Of a stretch of 64,000 nt of DNA, positions 56,401 to 64,000 are shown piece after piece. Source of the stretch: Owenia fusiformis. Taxonomy: Eukaryota > Annelida > Polychaeta > Sabellida > Oweniidae. The notes beneath the pieces were generated by a model. It did not search any database and was not told where the DNA came from. It saw only the letters and a list, made by a program, of their open reading frames with translations. Location: contig CAIIXF020000004.1 in the NCBI GenBank assembly GCA_903813345.2, forward strand, positions 25,485,985 to 25,549,984. The letters run 5' to 3'. Every line of letters starts with the position of its first letter. The stretch's first letter is position 1. Both the position numbers and the translations under genes were made by a program.

Positions 56401-59400
56401 TGGAAATACTCGTTATTGCTTTCCTATTGCCAATTACCGGTATTTATTTCACTTTAGTAAAAGATATCAAGGTGTCCAAATGACCTCTTTCTATTTTCTC
56501 ACAAAAATCATCCCAAAACAATATTTACATCTGTATATATTGGCTTATATTTAGATTATCCGGGATAACAATTGGAAACCTTCGTTAAAATAGATTTAGT
56601 TATAATAGAAAAATGATTATATAGGAGCTTAGGATGTTCGCACCTTTTTTAGTAACTTTGTATTGGATCATAATAGACTTCCGAGGAATTTCGTGTGGAA
56701 GCAAAATTAACAGTCATTGCATCTGCTGGTTCATTTTCTCTGCGAATAAGAAGCTTTTCAATTAAAAAATAAATTGTGTGAAAATGTTGAAATTTCTGGT
56801 TAAACAACTGGCATCGACCACATCACCCAAAGTAGTTGATGACATCCCCTAGGTGTAAGCAGAAAAGTAGTTGGACTGAATATAATTGAGATAACTTAAT
56901 CACTTTGGTCAAGATCAATGCCAAAGTTTAAAAAATAAGTACCGTGGGTACTGGGCTCACATGGTCACATTTTTTGCTGATTTTTTGTTACAAAATTATT
57001 TCAAGCCATCTGTCTCTCAGTCAATTAAAATGGCTGAAAAAAAAAACGGATATAATTTTTTGCCAATAATTTGTAACAAAATTATTTCATACAACTTCTC
57101 TTTACAGTGGCATGGGTTTTTGCAATGCAAGACACCTGAAATTATTTGTAAAGCTAGGAAATGGGCCAAAATTGAATTTCGCGAGACAAAAATGGCGACC
57201 ATTTTGAAATCAGGCAAGCTTTTGAACCAGGAGTCATAGGGGAGTTTTTTGTATTGATGTTGAACAAAAATAACTTGAAACTGGAATCATATCGACAGAG
57301 GTTTTAAGCAAATGGTCCAAAAGAGGATTTCGCAAGACAGATGGACAAATCAATGTTAACTAAAATGGCTGAAAATAAAAAAACTGATATAATATTTTGC
57401 CGATTTTTTGTAACAAAATTATTTCATACAACTACCTTTTACAGTGACATGGCTTTTTACAATGCAGGACAGCTGAAATTATTTGTAAAGCTAGGAAATG
57501 GGTAAAAAGTGAATTTCGCGAAACAAGAATGGCAACCATTTTGAAAATAGGCGAGCTTTTGAACCAAGAGTCATAGGAGAGTTTTTTGTATTGATGTTGA
57601 ATAAAATTAACTTAAAATGAGAATCCTATCGACAGAGGGTTTAAGGTAAATGGTCCAAAAGTGGATTTTGCGAGACAGATGGACAAATCAATGTTAACTA
57701 AAATGGCTGAAAATAAATAAATGGATAAAATTTTTCGCTGATTTTTCGTAACAAAATTATTTCATACATCTACTCTTTACATTGACATGGATTTTTACAA
57801 TGTAGGACACTTGAAATTATTTGTAAAGCTAGGAAATGGGTCAAAAGTGAATTTCGCGAGACAAAAATGGCGGCCATTTTGAAAATAGGCGAGCTTTTGA
57901 ACCAGGAGTCATAGGGGAGTTTTCTGAATTGATGTTGAACAGAAATAACTTAAAACAGGAATCTTATCGACAGAGGTTTTAAAACGTGCCACAGAAAGTG
58001 GATTTCGCGAGTCAGATAGACAAATCAATGTTAACTAAAATGGCTGAAAATAAAAAAATGGATACAATTTTTCGCTGATTTTTTGTAACAAAATTATTAC
58101 ATATATCTAATCTTTACATTGACATGGATTTTTACAATGTAGGACACCTGAAATTATTTGTAAAGCTAGGAAATGGGCCAAAAGTGAATTTCGCGAGACA
58201 AAAGTGACGGCCATTTTGAGAATAGGTGAGCTTTTGAACCAGGAGTCATAGGGGGGTTTTCTGTATTGATGTTGAACAGAAATAACTTAAAACAGGAATC
58301 CTATCGACAGAGGTTAGCTAGGAAATGGGCTAAAAGTGAATTTCGCGAGACAAAAGTGACGGCCATTTTGAAAATAGGCGAGCTTTTGAACCAGGAGTCA
58401 TAGGGGGGTTTTCTGTATTGATGTTGAACAGAAATAACTTAAAACAGGAATCCTATCGACAGAGGTTTTAAAATGTGCCACTATTGTTGACGGACAGACG
58501 GACGGACGGACAGACAGATGGACGGACGGACGGACAGACAGACGGACAAGTGAGTGATTGCAAAAGCTCACCATGTGAGCTAAAAACAAGCGTAACACAC
58601 GTAGTAGGTGTAGTAAACGTAGTAAAAGTCAAACTAATGTTTCCTTATTATTCCCAGAGCAAATGATACAGTAAAAGTTCTTATGATATGAATTTAGATA
58701 TCATTTCCTGGCATGCTGTTGTTAATGAATTCAAAAATACCAAACAAAGTGATTAGGTTCAAATTATAAGAAAATGGTTTTTATTTTGATAACACTGCTT
58801 AACTTATTCCCAGTAGCAGAATAATTTTATCGAAATTTGTTTAAAATCATCTAAAGATTGACTGTAAACCTTGGCTATCAGTCAACACTTTTTCACCATT
58901 TCAGCTACTTGTTATCTGGTAAGTATTTCAGATTTTATATAAGACACCCAGGTTCTTCAACTAACACTTGACATCCAATAACTTTATCAAAATATTTTTA
59001 AAATTTGATCTTTCCTGGAAAGGTCCATTTTTTAAACGTGTTAAAGTTATCATATGGGCCTAGGAAGGAATGAAATGTGTGGCAATAAGACGAAAAAATA
59101 TGGAATGTGCGGCAATTAGAGACAAGAAAATATGGAATGTGTGGCATATTAGAGAGACTACTTACAATTCTGCGAAGAAATCGGCATCTAGGAACTCTGA
59201 TGTTCTTTTCCGCTGTCCTGGCCACCCTCCGGGAGATTCTACTTGGATATACTGAGGGGTACGAGGACTGCTTACAACATGTTGGTTCAGTCCACCTCCT
59301 GCTCTCTGAGGGGTGCCAAGTATCTACATAAAAAAATATTAAACCATTCAGTTTCCAGTATAAATTCTTGATCCATCTAGTTTGGACATTGGGTACAAGA

Positions 59401-60209
59401 ATTTATGATCATTTTTGATTTTCAGATATTTTTATTCTAGGACGGCCAAAAATATCAACCTGACTATACACCTCCCCGGGAACGGGGATGGGTCCCAAGA
59501 CTTGTAACGAGACTATGTGCCATTGGGCGATTGAAGAAGTGAATGTGATACATTGAACCGATATCTATACAAGCCATTTAAAAGCAAAATGTCACCACCT
59601 GTCATTTGTTACACCGCACACCATCTACAAAAAAAGTTGGAGACTTTAACAATATGTCATGACTTGTGGTCCTGACATAAAAAAATGTAAACAAGACTGA
59701 GATTTTCTTCACTAAAGATAAACCAATCATGTCACAAGGTGGGTACCCTTTGCATTAATTCGACTTCACTTCTTGTAGAGAGCTTTGTCTTCACTCTTTC
59801 AGTTTATAATAAATCTCTGATCTCACCATACCAGTCAGAGTTCGTCGTCGAAAACAGACTACTTTCTATATATGGTTATTTTCTCCGACATCATCGTAGA
59901 GTTAATGAGCTCGCATTTAATACCCGTTCCTTCCAGTTCTCTGATAGGTTGAAAAAAAGGTCAGCGTGGTAGGTTTAAAATGATTCATGACCAGGGATGT
60001 CACAGCCACCAGTCGTCAGAGTTGGGCTGCTAAACTGTAATATTGTCTATACTAGGCGGAGGGTAGTTTATAACTAGACTCTGTGTGCAGGGTACTAGGT
60101 GTGGAAATACTAACCATAGGAGATCCGTCGTATTTGGGCAGGATCTGTGCTTGTTCCTTAAAAGGCGATGACTTCACCGGGGATGCAATTTGGACGGGAA
60201 TCATCACAC
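44410..60209 (-). CDS. TFDP1: Transcription factor DP (E2F dimerization partner), TFDP1/2-like, 9 exons, 5' incomplete
   Basis: DP proteins pair with E2F to bind DNA and control cell-cycle genes. Exons in transcript order: 60115-60209, 59166-59323, 52898-53060, 49560-49662, 49291-49400, 48318-48466, 46172-46338, 45094-45196, 44410-44635. All phases join correctly, giving about 424 visible codons (human TFDP1 is 410 aa). Landmarks: ILGTPQRA near the N-terminus, then the winged-helix DNA-binding domain at about residues 85-172 ([44 protein letters not shown] with the RRxYD DNA-contact motif). The dimerization and marked-box region follows ([49 protein letters not shown]). The tail is Ser/Asp-rich ([13 protein letters not shown]) rather than the vertebrate acidic run. 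The first coding exon lies upstream or outside the window. Introns host two small nested genes, a palindrome and splice-acceptor repeat arrays. Confidence 0.95.
45236..45898. mobile_element. 663-bp palindromic foldback element in a TFDP intron
   Basis: Arms of about 310 bp (left 45236-45545, right 45590-45898) are inverted copies with few differences. The ends are CACCCTATGCAGACAG and CTGTCTGCATAGGGTG, flanked on both sides by TTGGT, a 5-bp target duplication. Each arm holds the same 63-codon open frame (45240-45431 minus, 45703-45894 plus). That is expected of a palindrome and I do not take it as a gene. Confidence 0.85.
46339..46805. repeat. Tandem array built from a TFDP exon edge, block 1
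   Basis: About a dozen units of about 38-40 bp directly abut the TFDP exon 46172-46338. On the minus strand each reads TTCTCAG or TTTTTTTCAG, then ATATGAATATTCATTC and AAATTTGACATT. The authentic exon begins ATATGAATATTTATTC then AACTTTGACAAT, so each unit is a splice acceptor plus about 28 exon bases. Two unit types (GAAAAAAAGAATG and GAGAAAACAATG) alternate. Confidence 0.9.
47255..47488 (+). other. Unassigned open frame between the two repeat blocks
   Basis: A 77-codon frame with fairly protein-like composition ([28 protein letters not shown]) lies in unrelated sequence (46806-47759) that splits the acceptor-derived array. I recognise no family, and no splice partner or promoter was found. 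It could be a fragment of a transposed gene, or chance. Confidence 0.2.
47760..48165. repeat. Tandem array built from a TFDP exon edge, block 2
   Basis: About ten more units of the kind in 46339-46805 lie beyond about 950 bp of unrelated sequence. They are more diverged (GAATAATCAT, GAATTATATC variants), which suggests an older part of one array. Confidence 0.8.
48366..48825. repeat. Four 115-bp tandem copies of a TFDP exon start with its acceptor
   Basis: The repeat period is 115 bp (starts 48366, 48481, 48596, 48711). Each unit holds the first 101 bp of the TFDP exon 48318-48466 plus 14 bp of its acceptor tract (CTATTTCAG). Only the lowest copy continues into the full exon. The units are nearly identical (TCTACTAGG versus TCCACAAGG), so the duplication is recent. 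Confidence 0.93.
48835..49135. repeat. Older tandem units of about 80 bp related to the same TFDP acceptor
   Basis: Three to four units carry GAGGTTCTTGAATGCTATTT, GCTGAAATCGAACACAACAA and GCATTATGATTGG. On the minus strand they read ATTTCAGCAAATAGCATTCA, the same acceptor and first exon bases as the 115-bp copies. They adjoin those copies on the intron side. Confidence 0.8.
50118..50672 (+). CDS. Unrecognised small putative secreted protein, copy 1 (2 exons, 104 aa)
   Basis: Exons are 50118-50199 and 50440-50672, with a G|GTAAG donor and a TTTTCCAG acceptor joining in phase (GAT codon). The N-terminus [20 protein letters not shown] is hydrophobic and looks like a signal peptide or anchor, followed by basic KRDKN, a possible cleavage site. 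The mature part has four cysteines ([27 protein letters not shown]) and ends GDNAIE. I know no matching family. It lies in the TFDP intron 49663-52897 on the opposite strand and is duplicated at 51534. Conservation of the frame in two copies supports it being a real gene. Confidence 0.65.
51534..52428 (+). CDS. Unrecognised small putative secreted protein, copy 2 (2 exons, 103 aa)
   Basis: Exons are 51534-51615 and 52199-52428. Exon 1 encodes the same 27 residues as copy 1. Exon 2 differs at several residues and lacks one codon (LIHPSAS for LILHQSAS). The third cysteine of copy 1 is Arg here ([11 protein letters not shown]), leaving three, an odd number that would break a pairing. The frame also runs upstream to an ATG at 51453, but the start at 51534 matches copy 1. 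The intron is longer owing to a hairpin element. Either the copy is diverging in function or beginning to decay. Confidence 0.6.
51706..51818. mobile_element. Hairpin element in the intron of small gene copy 2
   Basis: TTATGTCACTATCGT at the left pairs with ACGATAGTGACATAA at the right, with inner GGCATATATGCCC and GAGGGCATATG words. A second inverted pair (TAACATACCTATAATGATG at 51829 and CATCATCATAGGTATGTTAT near 52057) lies just beyond, suggesting two adjoining insertions. Copy 1 lacks this sequence. Confidence 0.65.
53146..53325. repeat. Dispersed repeat, uninterrupted copy of the 38605-39105 outer element
   Basis: It contains CAGGGGTTTCATTAGCAGCA, GGCGATTTTCACCAGTTGTT, TTCCATGTTAAATTTATGAT and AAACCCCTATATG. 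It marks the empty site for the nested insertion at 38624-38965. Confidence 0.65.
53326..54160. other. TFDP intron sequence without a recognised gene
   Basis: A 139-codon minus-strand open frame (53290-53709) is AT-rich and matches no family I know. Positions 53830-54150 hold a two-unit direct repeat of about 140 bp (GCCTTCCCAGACA / GCCTTGACAGACA, CAAAATGGCC.CCTTAACATT, GAAACATCCCTGAGAATTTC). Confidence 0.5.
54163..54360 (-). repeat. tRNA-derived SINE-like sequence
   Basis: On the minus strand, TGGCGCATTTG (A-box-like) is followed about 45 bp later by GGAGGTTCAATTCCCGG, which contains a good RNA polymerase III B box. It then continues into a non-tRNA tail (GCACCCTCGGGTGC). I do not see a full cloverleaf with an anticodon arm, so a SINE head is more likely than a tRNA gene. 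Confidence 0.5.
54921..55290. repeat. Tandem duplication, 190-bp unit
   Basis: ATCTCTTCCATGTTGAATTT starts at 54921 and again at 55111. Both units continue through GAATGCGAGGGAGAAATGAT, GGTAGGTGGCGCTAGATAAG and GGAGGGAATACTTAAACAT. They are nearly identical, hence recent. Flanking sequence on both sides carries related words (CCTATCC/GGATAGG, GAATACC.ATCC/GGTATTCTGG in inverted orientation). Confidence 0.8.
55300..57000. other. TFDP intron sequence without a recognised gene
   Basis: It holds AT-rich sequence with a direct repeat near 55765-55835 (ACGATAGGCTCCATATGGAG and ACGATAGGCTCCTTTTGG). I see no exon in either strand. Confidence 0.45.
57000..58620. repeat. Four to five tandem units of about 340 bp ending in a GGAC-rich tract
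   Basis: The units share ACTAAAATGGCTGAAAATAA, TTTTGTAACAAAATTATTTC, GTAAAGCTAGGAAATGGG, GTGAATTTCGCGAGACAAAA, GAGCTTTTGAACCAGGAGTC and AATAACTTAAAACAGGAATC. The last unit runs into (GACGGACAGACG)n, 58490-58550, and then AAAGCTCACCATGTGAGCTA, a short hairpin. Repeats with a GGAC tract plus an AGCTCAC/GTGAGCT hairpin are, to my knowledge, common in mollusc genomes. Confidence 0.8.
59590..59960. repeat. Dispersed repeats in the first visible TFDP intron
   Basis: Positions 59590-59690 are a GTCACCAC-family copy. Positions 59735-59855 match 32030-32160. A 77-codon plus-strand frame at 59739-59972 overlaps this second repeat and is not called as a gene. Confidence 0.5.
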
Positions 60210-60712
60210 CTGGAGAAGGAAACAATGTGCTCAATGAAATAAATTCAGAAATAAACTATTATGTTAATTTAATACACCCAGCATTCTGCTAGGAGGTGTT
60301 CTACATACAAACGCTAATTTTATATGCAGTTAATGGACATGAAGGCTCTACAAAAGTCTTCACCATTAGCAGTGATCTCCCCAGCATTAAAGCAAGTGGG
60401 CGCAGCACCCATCTGAGATTTTGAAAATAGGCTTGCACCCGCCTGAAAATTTGTCTGCACCGACTTGAAAATGAGAAAAATCATGCAAATTGGGCATAAT
60501 TTGACAAATTTTTGTCTGAATTGTGAAAATGAGAATTTTGCACCCACTTGAGAAAAAAAAATCCTGTGGAGATCACTGATAAGTGTTCTACATTGAAACA
60601 TGTATAAGTAGAACACCTTGGTACCTCTATAAATGTTGCACTTGAGAGGTTTTCTACATACAGGGGTTCATTTAACATTAAATCAATTGGTCATGGGACT
60701 CTGAAAGTGTTC

Positions 60713-62095
60713 CACCTACAGAGGTGTTCCACTTACTGAGATGTTCCACCTACAGAGGTGTTCCACTTACTGAGATGTTCCACCTACAGAGGTGTTCAAT
60801 TTACTGAGATGTTCCACCTACAGAGGTGTTCCACTTACTGAGATGTTCCACCTACAGAGGTGTTCAATTTACTGAGATGTTCCACCTACAGAGGTGTTCC
60901 ACTTACTGAGATGTTCCACCTACAGAGGTGTTCAACTTACGGAGATATTCCACCTACAGAGGTGTTCGACTAACTGAGATGTTCCACCTACAGAGGTGTT
61001 CAACTTACTGATATGTTCCACCTACAGAGTTGTTCAACTTACTGAGATGTTCCACCTACAGAGGTGTTCAACTTCACTGAGATGTTCCACCTACAGAGGT
61101 GTTCAATTTACTGAGATGTTCCACCTACAGAGGTGTTCAACTTACTGAGATGTTCCACCTACAGAGGTGTTCAACTTACTGAAATGTTCCACCTACAGAG
61201 GTGTTCAACTTACTGAGATGTTCCACCTACAGAGGTGTTCAACTTACTGAGATGTTCCACCTACAGAGGTGTTCAACTTACTGATATGTTCCACCTACAG
61301 AGGTGTTCAACTTACTGAGATGTTCCACCTACAGAGGTGTTCAACTTCACTGAGATGTTCCACCTACAGAGGTGTTCAACTTACTGAGATGTTCCACCTA
61401 CAGAGGTGTTCAACTTACTGAGATGTTCCACCTACAGAGGTGTTTGACTTACTGAGATGTTCCACCTACAGAGGTGTTCAACTTACTGAGATGTTCCACC
61501 TACAGAGGTGTTCAACTTCACTGAGATGTTCCACCTACAGAGGTGTTCAACTTACTGAGATGTTCCACCTACAGAGGTGTTCAACTTACTGAGATGTTCC
61601 ACCTACAGAGGTGTTCAACTTACTGAGATGTTCCACCTACAGAGGTGTTCAACTTACTGAGATGTTCCACCTACAGAGGTGTTCAACTTACTGAGATGTT
61701 CCACCTACAGAGGTGTTCAACTTACTGAGATGTTCCACCTACAGAGGTGTTCAACTAACGGAGATGTTCTACCTACAGAGGTGTTCAACTTACTGAGATG
61801 TTCCACCTACAGAGGTGTTCAACTTACTGAGATGTTCCACCTACAGAGGTGTTCAACTTACTGAGATGTTCCACCTACAGAGGTGTTCAACTTACTGAGA
61901 TGTTCCACCTACAGAGGTGTTCAACTTACTGAGATGTTCCACCTACAGAGGTGTTCAACTTACTGAGATGTTCCACCTAAAGAGGTGTTCAACTTACTGA
62001 GATGTTCCACCTACAAAGGTGTTCAACTTACTGAGATGTTCCACCTAAGAGGTGTTCAACTTACTGAGATATTCCACCTACAGAGGTGTTCAACT
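60713..62095. repeat. 34-bp minisatellite, about 40 copies
   Basis: The unit is GAGATGTTCCACCTACAGAG followed by GTGTTCAACTTACT, with few variants (CAATTTACT, CAACTTCACT, CTAACGGAG). It is a pure tandem array without spacers of unique sequence, so it is not a CRISPR. The minus strand presents CTCAGTAAGTTG in every unit, a reasonable splice-donor match, and the plus strand CCACCTACAG, acceptor-like. It lies upstream of the first visible TFDP exon, probably in the first intron. Confidence 0.95.
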
Positions 62096-64000
62096 TAACA
62101 GGTTTTACTTTACTTTCAAAAAACTTTCAACATTAAGGAAATTGACAACAGGACGTTGCATGTAGAACACCAGTGGAATGTCTTTCAAAGATAATTTTCA
62201 TATTTTTGAGTTAATGGATAACGGGAAAGTGTTTCAGTAATAGAAGTTTCACTTTACAGGTTTAACTGTAAATTTACGATATACAATTTACAGCATCAAA
62301 GAGGTTTGACTCCCAGAATGCAATCTCCATATTCTTTTGTTTCATACATATACTAAGCCCCGGGTATTGAACAAACTCTTGAATAAGCCTGATCTTGAAG
62401 GATGACTCATGTGAATTATCCTACTCGAGTAGAGGCTATTGAACACTCGATTTATTCGCGATTAAAATGAATGATTTGGGAAAAAGTTCAGAAAAACTTT
62501 CTTTGGAAAGTTACAAACTTTCATTTCCGGCAGCAATGTTTTCAAGAGTTCTCGGCTCAGCCTACCTTGCATAACTCGAACATACTCATCAAATTATTCA
62601 AATAGAATAACTCAATACACTTTATATGTTCTTGTATTGCATTGAAAAGTAAAAAATTTAGCAATTTACGCTAATTAGTTTGACCTAGTTAAAGATTGCA
62701 TTGTACATGCGCAACCGGATGTAATCGATAAATAAAAACAAACACAAGAAAGATTATTGTATTTGATTTATTATTCCAAAATTAATGTATCATACTACAA
62801 TGCTATGTATTAAGGAAGGCATCATTGCTAAACATTGTACAGAAATGTTGTACATTGGATGTGTTTTTTACGTAAATTGCGGTTGAAAGGTGGGTAAATC
62901 ACATTTTCTTCATCATTTTTTTCATTTTTTTTTCAATTCTAGTCAGAATTTACCAATCGATGAATCGTATTTACAGGGTTTGGTGAGCATTATTCGAGTC
63001 CACGAATCAATCGTTGCTCCACTAGTCATCAGATTACGAAATTCAAAATTAAACCGCCATTTTTCAATTCAGATTTTGAATCATGAGTTTTGATCTTATT
63101 ACATAACAAAAAATTTCAAAACATTCAAAAAGTGATCATGATATTAGCTCAAACCTTGGATTACTGATTATGATTTTATAGCCTGTTTATTGTCAGACGA
63201 TAAAATTTTCATTGCTGGAAAATATCGAGATAGCATTCTGGGAGCCAACCCCCTTTGACAGCACTGTGTACATGCGGTAGTAACTTTATACTTGACCTTC
63301 AAAGTACAACTGTTAGATTGTCAATATATCCAAATATCAAAACAAAACCACACTTTATCTAAACCCATGATTCTATATTGAAATTATATCCAAGTCATTG
63401 ATTAGTTATGTGGTATCATAGGAATTTCTCGGTGTCATTTTTATCAATGATCTTAAACCGATACCAGTACTTTATTAATTCAATGACCATTCTGACTTTT
63501 ATCTTATTATACTCTGTGCTCTATTACACCGGAACCCTGTATTCATGAGTGCCCGATTACTTTGTTTTTTCTTACATATGCTCATCCGTAAACAGGTTTA
63601 TTTGATAAACATGAGTCGGTTGCCTATAAGACTTTTTTTTTTTCAAAAAGTTAGCAAACAAGCCAATTTACGTTGAATTTGATTTTTTGCATTCTGTAAA
63701 CTTGTAGGTGTCTGGGTGTAGCAGAGCATAGTGTATAAGTTTATTATTCATGCATTTTTAGGCTCTTTGGTCAGAATTCAAAATAGAGAAAAGCTCACTT
63801 TTCTCTTAATATTATGAATTATACACTCATCAGCTTACAACTTTGATAACAGTTTGTGATTGTGTATGGCTATTTATGGCTGCTTAGTAAGCCTAATATA
63901 AACAATAAAACTACTTTTCATATATTTAACTGTGCTGAGTAGTACATTTATTACCCAAGAGTCATTGCAGTCTATTTGTAAACAAAACCTTGTGCTTCCA
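62096..64000. other. Sequence 5' of the visible TFDP exons
   Basis: This should contain or adjoin the TFDP first intron. I looked for a minus-strand start exon ending in phase 1 and found none that I could support. A plus-strand segment near 62938-63095 has an acceptor-like TTTTTTTTCAATTCTAG but no recognisable protein. Confidence 0.4.

Noticed and set aside
58398-58666. ORFs with repeated [12 protein letters not shown] or TDGRTDGQ
   Set aside because: Translation of the GGAC simple repeat.
60713-62095. Regular 34-bp repeats as a CRISPR array
   Set aside because: Units are contiguous with no unique spacers, and the context is an animal intron.

Overview
This window is eukaryotic nuclear DNA from an invertebrate animal. 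Its genes are split into short exons with GT-AG introns, it is AT-rich, and many small transposons, hairpin elements and minisatellites sit in the introns. It has no operons or bacterial signals. Two clues point to a lophotrochozoan such as a mollusc, though this is inference. One is a family of extra, divergent TALE homeobox genes, recalling the spiralian-specific TALE expansion. The other is a GGAC-rich repeat ending in an AGCTCAC/GTGAGCT hairpin, of a type I associate with mollusc genomes.

Three conserved genes form the backbone. (1) An ENOX1/2-like ecto-NOX gene lies on the minus strand (5251-17354, 14 exons found, 5' end not found). (2) Mannose-6-phosphate isomerase (MPI) lies head-to-head with it on the plus strand (20559-38066, 8 coding exons, 428 aa, all zinc ligands present; a second possible first exon is at 19657). 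(3) A TFDP1/2-like DP subunit of E2F lies tail-to-tail with MPI on the minus strand (44410-60209, 9 exons found, first exon not found). Exon boundaries were set by hand from splice sites, codon phase and similarity to the known vertebrate proteins. Every junction keeps the reading frame.

Two sets of small genes are nested inside introns of these hosts. The 11.8 kb MPI intron 4 holds three almost identical, intact, intronless genes for a 316-aa protein with a TALE homeodomain and an N-terminal Eh1-like (Groucho-binding) motif. One is on the plus strand and two are on the minus strand. Each lies behind an array of repeated promoter modules carrying TCF/LEF-like, AP-1-like and CCAAT motifs. A fourth, orphan promoter array and a 113-bp internal gene fragment lie between copies 1 and 2. 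A TFDP intron holds two tandem, two-exon plus-strand genes for an unrecognised protein of about 103 aa that looks secreted.

The most unusual structural pattern is a set of tandem arrays built from the 3' splice site of the adjoining exon. It occurs at one ENOX exon (30-bp unit) and at two TFDP exons (about 40-bp and 115-bp units). Other repeats include a 1.9-kb satellite, a 34-bp minisatellite of about 40 copies, a short LTR element with GACAC target duplications, and a small terminal-inverted-repeat element whose 5-bp target duplication is the MPI exon 3 splice donor itself. All family and motif calls come from reading the sequence. No database search was run.
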